Source: Clostridium_I sp047718555
GTDB lineage: Bacteria; Bacillota; Clostridia; Clostridiales; Clostridiaceae
Direction of reading: 5' to 3'
Length of the DNA stretch: 11,704 nt
Assembly (NCBI RefSeq): GCF_047718555.1
Contig: NZ_JBDNRK010000088.1
Span: 1 to 11,704, forward strand
The notes beneath the pieces are model-generated. The model was not told where the DNA came from. It saw only the letters and a program-made list of their open reading frames with translations, and made no database searches. Of this stretch, positions 1 through 6,879 are shown piece after piece; the stretch's first letter is position 1, and each line of letters starts with the position of its first letter. Position numbers and translations under genes: made by a program.

Positions 1-1
1 A

Positions 2-36
2 AATTCAGATGGGGTAAAAGAATCCCCACCTGAATT
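2..36. repeat. Imperfect inverted repeat (hairpin) at the window edge
   Basis: AATTCAG (2-8) pairs with CTGAATT (30-36), and inside it TGGGG (10-14) pairs with CCCCA (24-28), with one mismatch and a short A-rich loop. No T run follows on the + strand. On the - strand the stem is followed by the cut edge, so it could be the terminator of a gene lying to the left. Stems with CCCC/GGGG cores of this kind also occur at ends of clostridial IS200/IS605 elements. The sequence here does not separate the two readings. Confidence 0.4.
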
Positions 37-121
37 AAGAACTTGCTTCAATACTCAATACTTTAAGTTATTCTTAGTTAAAGAATATAATAACTGTTGA
101 CTACCCCAATAAATACTGACC

Positions 122-252
122 AATTATAGCTTTTAGAAAATATTTTGTCAATGAATTACTAAGTATTTAAGTATTTTAAAATCTCAAGGTATCTTTGAAC
201 ATTGGAGATAGATTTTTAAACATTTTCAAGGATGATTTTGAAAGCTATAATT
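122..252. repeat. Nested fold-back element in the 375-base gene-free start
   Basis: A perfect 12-bp inverted pair, AATTATAGCTTT (122-133) and AAAGCTATAATT (241-252), encloses about 107 bases. Inside, TTTAAAATCT and AGATTTTTAAA form a second nested pair with one extra T, and two similar near-palindromes starting TCAAGG lie at about 184-198 and 227-241. The whole could fold into one long stem. It lies upstream of the promoter found at 306-334, so it is not obviously the leader of the next gene. It could be a miniature non-autonomous mobile element, a protein-binding region or a separate RNA. I see no coding region in positions 1-375. Confidence 0.4.
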
Positions 253-305
253 ACCATCTTCTATCAATTAAAAAAATAAATGTAATGTAATATTTGATTT
301 TACAC

Positions 306-334
306 TTGACATTAATACCAATATGGAATAAAAT
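306..334 (+). promoter_or_regulatory. Vegetative (sigma-A type) promoter for the Cys/Met-rich gene
   Basis: A perfect -35 box TTGACA (306-311) is separated by 17 bases from a good -10 box TAAAAT (329-334). Transcription would begin near 341, leaving a short leader of about 35 bases before the start codon at 376. This is the best promoter match in the window and suggests strong expression of the following small gene. Confidence 0.7.
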
Positions 335-375
335 ACAATTAATGAGAGAAAATATCGGTTGAGGAGGGTGCAAAC

Positions 376-645
376 ATGAAATCATTAAAACTAAATTTAT
401 TAAATGAAAATGTAAAAATCAATGATATGTTCCCTTCTATGGCTATGAATAAGTTAATGAATACTATGTGTTTTGCATGCTGTATGATTATGTCATGTTT
501 ATGTTGCTGTATAATGAATAATGAGAATATGATGTGCAGTTGCTTATGTAAAATGATAAATAAAAAATTTGAATATGTTAAATATAAAACTACAGTAATA
601 TTTATGAAATATTTTATAAATACTGCTGTAGTTTTTTGTTATTAA
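376..645 (+). CDS. Small Cys/Met-rich protein of unknown function
   Basis: I do not recognise this 89-residue protein. It has 11 Cys and 13 Met, with ten of the Cys between residues 32 and 58 in tight groups (C32, C35, C36, C41, C43-C45, C54, C56, C58). The first 30 residues are ordinary and partly Met-rich; the Cys segment is hydrophobic. There is no signal peptide and no His. The start is well supported: GAGGAGGGT lies 8-9 bases upstream, and a consensus promoter precedes it. The last 20 or so codons lie inside a strong terminator hairpin, so the C-terminus may be an accident of read-out into the terminator. Dense Cys with Met suggests binding of soft metals such as Cu(I), or thiol redox buffering; that is inference. 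The gene sits 209 bases before a much more extreme Met/Cys-rich gene with which it shares the ribosome-binding octamer AGGAGGGT. Confidence 0.6.
   Translation: MKSLKLNLLNENVKINDMFPSMAMNKLMNTMCFACCMIMSCLCCCIMNNENMMCSCLCKMINKKFEYVKYKTTVIFMKYFINTAVVFCY
586..637 (+). terminator. Rho-independent terminator overlapping the end of the small Cys/Met-rich gene
   Basis: AAAACTACAG (586-595) pairs with CTGTAGTTTT (626-635), and a second stem TATTTAT (599-605) with ATAAATA (616-622) continues inward. The outer arm runs into six T residues (632-637). The stop codon of the upstream frame (643-645) lies after the T run, so the terminator is wholly inside the reading frame, which is unusual. Expression of the downstream Met-rich gene would then need read-through or its own promoter; I found no convincing promoter between 638 and 666. 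Confidence 0.75.
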
Positions 646-666
646 AATAGGACTGTATTAACACTG

Positions 667-814
667 CTGACCAGAAAACTGGAGGCAGGGGGCTGACTAG
701 ATAAACTAGAGGCACAACTTACTGGACAAACCAGAAGTATAGCTTACTGGAGAAACCAGAGGCAAAGCTTATTTAATAAACCAGAAATGTGAGTTAACTA
801 GTAAACTAGAGGCA
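667..814 (+). promoter_or_regulatory. Array of six hairpin-forming repeats in the leader of the Met-rich gene
   Basis: Six units start near 667, 693, 718, 743, 768 and 793 (period 25-26). The approximate consensus is CTTACTGGANAAACCAG followed by AGGCA. Each unit carries 4-base arms around an A-rich loop of 4-5 bases: CCAG/CTGG (671/679), CTAG/CTAG (697/706), CTGG/CCAG (722/731), CTGG/CCAG (747/756), a decayed TTTA/CCAG (772/781), and CTAG/CTAG (798/806). Five of six keep the pairing although the stem bases differ, which points to selected structure rather than plain duplication. AGAGGCA or GGAGGCA follows the stem in four units. The period is not a multiple of three, so the array is not coding. 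It ends about 27 bases before the ribosome binding site at 841-848. The role is unknown: protein-binding leader, RNA regulator, or DNA operator array. Confidence 0.7.
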
Positions 815-854
815 AGCAATTATTAAATTTCAAAAATTTTAGGAGGGTATAAAA

Positions 855-1319
855 ATGGAAACAAAAATGATGGGTAAAGGTATGAATATGATGATGAACA
901 AAGGAATGATGATGAATAACGGTATGGGTATGATGGATATGCCAATGACACAAATGAACATGATGATGATTCCACGTATGGAAATGAAAATGGAAAAATG
1001 TGAAAATGGAATGAAAATGATGTGCATGTCAAAAGATGAAACAGCAGTTGCAATGATGCAGAATCTTTGCTCAATGTTAAGCGGCGGAATGACTAGTATG
1101 TGTATGATGATGAATGGAATGAAAATGATGGAATGCAACATGATGATGGGAATGTGCAAATGTGAAATGACTATGGACGGAATGTGCATGACTTGGACTA
1201 GTGGTGATGAAATGATGTGTTCTATGATTCAAAAATGTTGTGATTGTATGATGAGCATGATGGAATGCGGATGTACTGCTATGATGTGTATGAACAATAC
1301 TCCAGTTTGCTGCTGTTAG
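855..1319 (+). CDS. Extremely methionine- and cysteine-rich protein (55 Met, 18 Cys in 154 residues)
   Basis: I do not recognise this family. Residues 1-48 contain 22 Met, Gly/Asn/Lys spacers and no Cys. Residues 49-154 mix Met with 18 Cys, in patterns such as CKC (101-103), CCDC (128-131), CGC (138-140) and a terminal CCC. There is no His, one Trp, and no signal peptide or clear membrane helix, so it is probably cytoplasmic. The start is firm: AGGAGGGT (841-848) precedes ATG at a good distance. A strong terminator follows. Met and Cys thioether/thiolate clusters are typical ligands for Cu(I) and Ag(I) and are also oxidant targets; a copper or soft-metal store, or a sacrificial antioxidant, is therefore possible. 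This is inference from composition. Copper storage proteins of the Csp type are Cys-rich helical bundles but lack such Met content. The neighbours are a second Cys/Met-rich gene upstream and a chromate transporter downstream, in the opposite orientation. Confidence 0.85.
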   Translation: METKMMGKGMNMMMNKGMMMNNGMGMMDMPMTQMNMMMIPRMEMKMEKCENGMKMMCMSKDETAVAMMQNLCSMLSGGMTSMCMMMNGMKMMECNMMMGMCKCEMTMDGMCMTWTSGDEMMCSMIQKCCDCMMSMMECGCTAMMCMNNTPVCCC

Positions 1320-1401
1320 TTTCTGGTTTACAATAGACATAATTATAATTCAAAATATTCGAATTGTAGATTTGTGTAAAATAAAACATAGCTAATTATG
1401 G

Positions 1402-1450
1402 AAAATCTGTGTAACCTCTATTTTAATAGTAGAGGTTGCACAGATTTTTT
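1402..1450. terminator. Strong terminator, probably bidirectional, between the Met-rich gene and chrA
   Basis: A 19-bp stem pairs 1402-1420 with 1430-1448 (one G-T pair), with a 9-base loop, and ends in six T residues on the + strand (1445-1450). It follows the Met-rich gene stop by about 80 bases. On the - strand the same stem ends in TTTT and lies about 50 bases after the chrA stop, so it can serve both converging genes. A short pair AATTC/GAATT sits in the spacer at about 1350-1365. Confidence 0.85.
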
Positions 1451-1500
1451 ACGCTCTTAACTATTATAACAATTATTATTTATTTTTTAGAGATATTAAA

Positions 1501-2736
1501 TTATAAGGTTAACCATTTCGCCAAGGCATTCATTAGCAAGTAAATTGCCGTTCCTCCAGTGACAACCCATATAGTATCCAGTTTGCCGAATAGCAGCGTG
1601 GCGAAAACTGACAGGACAATAAGGGCAGAAGGGATGTCACCCACTGAATGTCTCACTACTCCTACCGCAACTACAAACATCATCCCAGTAAAGGCCGCAG
1701 CAATTCCTTTGATGGCTGCGCTTACCCAAAGGTTATGCTTGATTTTTTGGTGGATTTCCGCGGTAGCCATAACTAAAAACAGGGAAGGTAGAAAAATGCA
1801 TAGTGTAGCCACCATGCCTCCACTAACACCGGCTACCTTATAGCCCACAAAAGTCGCCGTGATAAGGTACGGTCCCGGTGTAACCTGCCCCAAGGCAATT
1901 CCAACTAAGAACTCTTCCATCGTTAGCCAGTGATAGTGGGTTACCACTTCCTGTTGCATAAAAGGGATCATCGAAGTTCCCCCGCCGAAAAGAAACATCC
2001 CCATCTTGAAAAACACCGAACCAAGCAGTAATAAGAGCGGCTTGAAGGAAGCAGCAAAAACTATGCTCGCAAGCCCAGCCACAAGCATTACCATGAGTTT
2101 GATTGGTATGTTCACTGCTCCGATACCTGACCGCAAGTTTCCTCCAGAATTAGTCGTTATATTCTGGCGTTTCAGCGGCCGGTAATACAGCACAATACCG
2201 GCGACTATGGCTATGAATAGTAGCATAAAAATATTCGAGTAGTAAACCATCACCCCAATAACTCCAATGGCAATGATCCATCCACGCCAATCAGTCACCG
2301 TAGACTTGCCTATTTCTATGACGGCATAAGGCAACAGACCAGCCACAATCAATGCTACCCCTTTGAATAAAATGCTGATTTGCGGTAGCGATCCGAAGGC
2401 AAAATAGATATATGACAACATCATCATGATACCGAAGGGAGGCAGCAGGAAAGCGAAGAAGCTGGTAAAAGCTCCGGCTATGCCCCTTAACTTGTAGCCG
2501 ATGTATACAGTTAGCGAGACATACGTGGCTCCGGGCAAAAGCTGCGCCAAAGCTAGGCCGTTAATAAAATCCTCTTCGCTAATCCAGTGCCGGTCTTTCA
2601 CTAAATGTTTATTTGTTTCCGTGAAAAAGGATGGACCAATCCCGGTGAGACCTATACGCAAATACATCAGTAATAGCTGCCACAAAGAGACAGGTTGGGC
2701 TTTAGTAATTAATATTTGAGGTGAAGCTTCATTCAT
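1501..2736 (-). CDS. chrA: Chromate transporter, two-domain ChrA type
   Basis: An integral membrane transporter of the CHR family; characterised members export chromate, though many clostridial members are untested. The protein has the long two-domain layout. The N-terminal half carries GLTGIGPSFF, then ALAQLLPGAT and GYKLRGIAGA; the C-terminal half repeats this as MGMFLFGGGTSMIPF, then ALGQVTPGP and GYKVAGVSGG. Many hydrophobic segments are visible. The longest frame opens at 2742, but AGGAG (2745-2749) is only 2 bases from that ATG and 8 bases from the ATG at 2736, so I use 2736 (411 aa). Base composition is unlike the neighbours: lines 1681-1740 and 2461-2520 each have 30 G+C of 60, against 15 of 60 at 5641-5700 and 21 of 60 at 3241-3300. 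This suggests acquisition from a higher-G+C donor. Confidence 0.9.
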   Translation of the reverse strand: MNEASPQILITKAQPVSLWQLLLMYLRIGLTGIGPSFFTETNKHLVKDRHWISEEDFINGLALAQLLPGATYVSLTVYIGYKLRGIAGAFTSFFAFLLPPFGIMMMLSYIYFAFGSLPQISILFKGVALIVAGLLPYAVIEIGKSTVTDWRGWIIAIGVIGVMVYYSNIFMLLFIAIVAGIVLYYRPLKRQNITTNSGGNLRSGIGAVNIPIKLMVMLVAGLASIVFAASFKPLLLLLGSVFFKMGMFLFGGGTSMIPFMQQEVVTHYHWLTMEEFLVGIALGQVTPGPYLITATFVGYKVAGVSGGMVATLCIFLPSLFLVMATAEIHQKIKHNLWVSAAIKGIAAAFTGMMFVVAVGVVRHSVGDIPSALIVLSVFATLLFGKLDTIWVVTGGTAIYLLMNALAKWLTL

Positions 2737-2909
2737 TGACATCTCTCCTAAATCCTAAGTTTTTTGTGATATTTCTACTATATCCATTCTTGATTTTTTA
2801 ATAAGGTACTTTGATATAAGCCACGAAAAGGTAATCTAAAAGCTAAAACGTCTTAAATACACAAGTTTAGATAATGAATAATAATATATTTGATATTCAT
2901 AAGGACTAC

Positions 2910-2938
2910 TTGAATATTTTATATTTATATATTAGTAT
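2910..2938 (+). promoter_or_regulatory. Candidate promoter for the MocR-type regulator
   Basis: TTGAAT (2910-2915) and TAGTAT (2933-2938) are separated by 17 bases. The predicted transcription start near 2945 falls on the left arm of an inverted repeat. No comparably clear promoter was found for chrA on the other strand of this 240-base divergent gap. Confidence 0.45.
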
Positions 2939-2941
2939 TAT

Positions 2942-2989
2942 TCTGATACCACTTAAAGTGCCAGATTATTAATTATGTATGGTATCAGA
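2942..2989. promoter_or_regulatory. 9-bp inverted repeat around the 5' end of the MocR-type gene (possible autoregulatory operator)
   Basis: TCTGATACC (2942-2950) and GGTATCAGA (2981-2989) are perfect inverted copies with centres about 39 bases apart, near four helical turns. The left arm lies at the predicted transcription start and the right arm overlaps the first codons of the longest frame (ATG 2975). This arrangement suits repression by the regulator itself, and it argues that translation starts downstream at 3005. A leader hairpin is the alternative. Confidence 0.45.
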
Positions 2990-3004
2990 TTGGACGAGTG
3001 GAAA

Positions 3005-4411
3005 ATGATAGAAATTACGCCGTACTTGCACAGTAATAAAGATGTACCGTTATATGTTCAACTTTATGAATACATTAAAAATGAAATCCAAATTGGAACA
3101 ATTAAAGTGGGAGAAAAACTACCATCGAAAAGAAATCTGGCAAAGCATCTTGGTATTAGTCAGAATACGGTTATAACAGCTTATGAACAATTATGTGCAG
3201 AAGGATATTTGGAAAGCAAACAGCGCAAAGGTATATTTGTTGCAATGACAGAGCATGACTTATTTGAAACCACCAAAAATGCTGTTGAGCTTAACAAAAA
3301 CAGCAAACAAAAGGATTCAATTAAATACAAAATCGATTTTAGCCTGGGTAATATAGATTTGGATTACTTCCCATACTATTTGTGGAAAAGGTTGTCAATT
3401 CTTACTTTAGATGCTGACCAAAGTGACCTCTTTTTAAATGGTGACCCACAAGGTGAAGAGTGCTTACGCAAAGAAATATCTATGTATATTTTTCAATCAA
3501 GAGGAGTTAAATGTTTGCCTGAACAGATAGTTATTGGAGCTGGGACACAATTTCTACTTTCCTTACTGTATAAATTGATTGGAAAAGAATATGAGTATGC
3601 AATTGAGGACCCTGGATTTTATAAAGCAAGAATTGTCTTAAAAGACCAAGGGGCTGTAGTACATCCTATTTCTTTAGATGATGAAGGTATAAATATCAAA
3701 CAACTAAGGAAGAGTGCAGCGAGAGTTGTCTATGTCACTCCTTCACACCAATTTCCTTACGGAATGGTTATGTCAATTTCACGCAGAATGGAACTTTTAA
3801 AGTGGGCTGAGGAGATAGATGGATATATTATCGAAGATGATTTTGATAGTGAATTCAGATATAAAGGAAATCTAATACCATCTCTACAAGGTTTAGATTC
3901 AAAGGAAAGAGTTATTTATACTGGAACGTTCTCAAAATCTCTAATTCCTTCAATTAGATTAAGTTTCTTAGTTTTACCTCAGAGATTATTACAAGGGTAT
4001 AATGAGCATTATACAATATATAATCAAACAGTATCTCGATTTCACCAATATACGCTATATAAATTCATGAAAGATGGATACTGGTCAAGTCATTTAAATA
4101 AAATGAGAACTTTATATCGTAAGAAGCAGAAATTGCTTCTTACTGCGATTAATAACTATATGGGAAAAAATGTTGAAATTATTGGCTCTAAATCAGGATT
4201 GCATATATTACTATGTGTTAAGAATGGTATGTCAGAGGAGGAACTCATACAAAGTGCACACAAACTAGATATAAAAGTTTGTCCAATTTCAATTCATTAT
4301 AATTTGTATGAAAATAGTCTACCTCCTAAAATTATTTTAGGATTTAGTGGTGTGAAGGAAACGCAAATTGATGAAGGCATTAAATTGTTAAAAAAGGCAT
4401 GGTTAATATAA
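3005..4411 (+). CDS. MocR-type transcriptional regulator (GntR winged helix plus aminotransferase-like domain)
   Basis: A DNA-binding regulator with a fold-type I PLP-binding effector domain. The N-terminus has the GntR-type winged helix (PLYVQLYEYIKNEI, then GEKLPSKRNLAKHLGISQNTV), followed by a linker and an aminotransferase-like domain with YVTPSHQFPYG, IIEDDFDSEFRY (the Asp that contacts the PLP ring) and TGTFSKSL (the probable PLP Lys, residue 311 from this start). All PLP-binding features appear intact. The family includes PdxR, GabR and TauR, but no PLP synthesis or GABA genes adjoin, so the target is unknown. A longer frame starts at 2975 (478 aa); I prefer 3005 (468 aa) because family members begin close to the ITPYLH segment, there is no ribosome binding site for 2975, and an inverted repeat overlaps it. 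The site before 3005 (GGACGAG/GAGTGG) is weak too, so the start is uncertain. Confidence 0.88.
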   Translation: MIEITPYLHSNKDVPLYVQLYEYIKNEIQIGTIKVGEKLPSKRNLAKHLGISQNTVITAYEQLCAEGYLESKQRKGIFVAMTEHDLFETTKNAVELNKNSKQKDSIKYKIDFSLGNIDLDYFPYYLWKRLSILTLDADQSDLFLNGDPQGEECLRKEISMYIFQSRGVKCLPEQIVIGAGTQFLLSLLYKLIGKEYEYAIEDPGFYKARIVLKDQGAVVHPISLDDEGINIKQLRKSAARVVYVTPSHQFPYGMVMSISRRMELLKWAEEIDGYIIEDDFDSEFRYKGNLIPSLQGLDSKERVIYTGTFSKSLIPSIRLSFLVLPQRLLQGYNEHYTIYNQTVSRFHQYTLYKFMKDGYWSSHLNKMRTLYRKKQKLLLTAINNYMGKNVEIIGSKSGLHILLCVKNGMSEEELIQSAHKLDIKVCPISIHYNLYENSLPPKIILGFSGVKETQIDEGIKLLKKAWLI

Positions 4412-4491
4412 TTGGTTCTTCACTATTTATCAGAATATTACTTTGAAGGGAATAATAGATCCAAACAATTTATCCACAAATGATATAAAGG

Positions 4492-4534
4492 ATGGATATA
4501 TTATATATGTATAATATATCCATTTTCCTATTTT
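4492..4534. terminator. Terminator-like hairpin between the MocR-type gene and the convergent permease gene
   Basis: A perfect 14-bp stem (4492-4505 with 4510-4523) has a TATG loop and is followed by the T-rich stretch TTTTCCTATTTTT on the + strand. It lies 80 bases after the regulator stop. On the - strand the stem ends next to CCTTTATATC, and the convergent permease stop is at 4580, so it may work in both directions, though the stem is A/T-rich. Confidence 0.6.
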
Positions 4535-4579
4535 TGAATATTTTTTTGAATTATGTATTGATAATAAATTCAGCTCTTT

Positions 4580-6180
4580 TTATTCTAATTCCATATGATT
4601 GAATATACCTACACAACCTAAAGATATCAAGGCTCCTGTACCTATACTGTATATTAACAGTGCAAAATAAAGGGCGTAGCTGTTAAAGTCTTTAAATAAA
4701 AATGCAATTATAAGCACTATCATTGCAGCTGGAACAGCCAGAAGCAGCTGAAACAACATAAATATCACACTTTTTGATACCTGACCTGTAAAGCCTAAAG
4801 CATGTGCAATTCTAAAGGATAAAAGTCCGCTGTAGGAAAGCATGCCTCCAAAAGTAACATAGCATAGTATGCAAAGTAGTATTTCAAAGGGTGATTTTCT
4901 GCTTAAAATTCCAAAGGGAAGAAATAAAATTACAGCATCAGAAAATAGTTTTATAAGAGAGGAAGCTATGCCGTAAAATAGTTTTTTCTGTGGACTATCT
5001 GGCAAGATAAATATAAAATAATAGCTTATTTCAGTATATATTTTTCCACCAAGTCCGGAACTAAAAAACAGAATTCCTGAAACTACAATAAGTATAATCT
5101 TTATATCTATACCCTTTGCAAAAATGCCTAAAAGTATTGAAATCAATAGCAGTATTACTGAATAGGTATTTATAAAGAAGATTAAACTTCTCTTTGAATA
5201 TTCATTTATGTGTTTAAATAATAGAACTTTAGATCCATATATTTTTTTTAAGTTTAGACTTACATTTTTAAAAGGTTTTAATATAAAGCCTTTTTTATCG
5301 GTATTGTAAGATTTTTTACCGCTTTTTATATTTTTCATTCTTTCATTAATTTCTGCAGAGCTTAGCATGTCTTCATAAAAATCCAGTTTTATAGCGTAGG
5401 TTATATAGATTAAAAGTGCAGTTAAAAGTAAAATTAAGATTATATATATAAAATAGGAGAATTTAACTCCAGTAAGAGTTTGAAGAGCTATTTCTCTCAT
5501 CCATCCGAATACTGGTATGTACTTAAAAAATGCAGTATAGGTTAGGGTATCCGCAGACTTTACAAAGAAATTTACAAGGAAATTTTCAAAGCCATTTTTT
5601 ACTATTAATATAATTATTGAACCAATAGCTATTACAATAATTGATTTTATAAAATTACGTATTATACTGCCAAGCTTTTTATATTTACTGCATAGTGCAA
5701 AAACAAATAATTTTAAAACATTGCAGAAAATAAGCTGAAAAATAATGTAGGTTATGGAAAACAGTATTTTTGTAGCTGCATTTATATTTAAATTATTCAT
5801 AAAATTTGAAATCTGAAATAATACATAAATTGATGTGAAAAACTCCAGGGCTATTTTCTTCACTATGCCATAAAGCATTACTGTTTGTGGCTTTATAGGT
5901 GATACAAATATCAAATTTACATCACTCATATTGAATCTAGATTTAACCTTTTTTGTGCCGCTATAGAGGGAATAAAAGAAGGTTATCAGGATTAAAATTA
6001 CAAATATGCTTACGGAGGCATTCAAGGGAATATCGCTATTAGAAGAATTTTTCTAGGCAGAAGCATAATTGCAACCCAAAGTATTGGGAAAATCATACCT
6101 ATAGCTTTTTGCGGCTTTTCTTTAATTCTTTTAAAATAATTGATTATACTGGTTCTTAGTAGATAAATTAGAGCTTTCAT
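4580..6180 (-). pseudogene. ABC exporter permease with a frameshift near the N-terminus
   Basis: A membrane component of an ABC exporter, resembling the large clostridial putative ABC exporter permeases; no substrate can be assigned. The gene opens at ATG 6180, three bases after the ATPase stop, with GGAGGA inside the ATPase end as its ribosome binding site. That frame reads MKALIYLLRTSIINYFKRIK and on through a hydrophobic segment, but hits TGA at 6022-6024 after 52 codons. The rest (481 codons) is open in the -1 frame, reachable only from a TTG at 6025 with no ribosome binding site. Adding one A to the A5 tract (plus strand 6048-6052) would join both parts into about 533 residues, reading PRK-NSSNSDIP-LNASVSIF, which looks like a natural junction. 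The body has many hydrophobic helices and a basic loop (KSGKKSYNTDKKG). It may be a pseudogene, a phase-variable gene or a sequencing error. Confidence 0.75.
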
Positions 6181-6183
6181 ATG

Positions 6184-6879
6184 TTATTCCTCCGTAAATT
6201 CGAAGAATATGTCTTCCAAAGATTTAAATTCATTGTCAAATTCATGCCTGGCCTTAGATAATACAAATTCACCATTTTTCATGATAAGTATTCTATCCCA
6301 AAGTTCCTGAACGGAATCCAGAAGATGAGTACTTAAAACTATGGAAACACCTTTATTTTTTAGTTCCAGCAAAAGCTGCTTCATATTTCTTATGGCTTTT
6401 GGATCAAGGCCTATCATAGGCTCGTCCACTAATAGTACTTTTGGTTCTGTAATTAGTGCACAGCAAATACTTGCTTTTTGCTGCATTCCCTTAGACAATT
6501 CACTGCCATATTTATCTTTCTTGTCCCATAAATCAAATAATTTTAGGAGCTGCTCTGCTCTTACTTCATATTCTTTAATATTAAAAGCGTGGGCCATAAG
6601 AGTCATGTGTTCTTTGATAGTTAGAAGAGGAAACATGGAAGGCATTTCAGGTATATAACCTAAATAACTTTTACCTTTAATACTTTTATTAGGGTAACCG
6701 CAAATTTCTATTGTACCCTCATATTTTAATAGGCCTGCTATAGATTTGATTATAGTAGATTTACCAGCTCCATTAGGGCCTGCAAGTACTGCTATTTCGC
6801 CAGCATTTACTGTAAAATTCACATTTTTTACTGCTTGGGTTTTACCATAGTTTTTACTTAATTTTGATACTTCTAGCAT
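6184..6879 (-). CDS. ABC transporter ATP-binding protein (EcsA-like)
   Basis: The cytoplasmic ATPase subunit of an ABC exporter, 231 residues, typical of a single nucleotide-binding domain. Walker A GPNGAGKST is at 34-42, the Q-loop region YIPE at 75-78 (Glu where many members have Gln, as I recall for EcsA-like proteins), the signature LSKGMQQK at 128-135, Walker B VLLVDEP at 148-154, and the H-loop His at 185 (STHLLDS). All catalytic motifs look intact. The start ATG at 6879 is preceded by GGGAAGAG on the - strand. The gene ends 3 bases before the permease start, so the two are a translationally coupled operon. If the permease is really broken, this ATPase has lost its partner in the window. 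The substrate is unknown. Confidence 0.9.
   Translation of the reverse strand: MLEVSKLSKNYGKTQAVKNVNFTVNAGEIAVLAGPNGAGKSTIIKSIAGLLKYEGTIEICGYPNKSIKGKSYLGYIPEMPSMFPLLTIKEHMTLMAHAFNIKEYEVRAEQLLKLFDLWDKKDKYGSELSKGMQQKASICCALITEPKVLLVDEPMIGLDPKAIRNMKQLLLELKNKGVSIVLSTHLLDSVQELWDRILIMKNGEFVLSKARHEFDNEFKSLEDIFFEFTEE

Noticed and set aside
376..645. Precursor of a ribosomally made modified peptide
   Set aside because: Cys are abundant, but there is no recognisable leader motif and no modification enzyme or exporter adjoins on the same strand.
667..814. CRISPR-like array
   Set aside because: Repeats are short and diverged, with almost no spacer sequence between them, and no cas genes are near. The stem bases covary, which is not how CRISPR repeats behave.
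855..1319. ATG trinucleotide microsatellite with no coding meaning
   Set aside because: Met has one codon, so ATG runs are unavoidable. The intervening codons are varied, 18 Cys are distributed, and the frame stays open for 154 codons with proper signals.
823..1340. Three long open frames on the - strand opposite the Met-rich gene, one of them His-rich
   Set aside because: They are produced by the ATG-rich coding strand (CAT gives His on the other strand). None has a ribosome binding site, and the + strand frame has start, RBS and terminator.
1559..1843. Open frame on the + strand inside chrA
   Set aside because: It is opposite conserved CHR-domain sequence and is a by-product of that gene's higher G+C.
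6022..6180. Programmed -1 frameshifting in the permease
   Set aside because: The context AGA AAA ATT is not a canonical X_XXY_YYZ heptamer, and no clear downstream stimulatory structure was seen; kept only as a frameshift.
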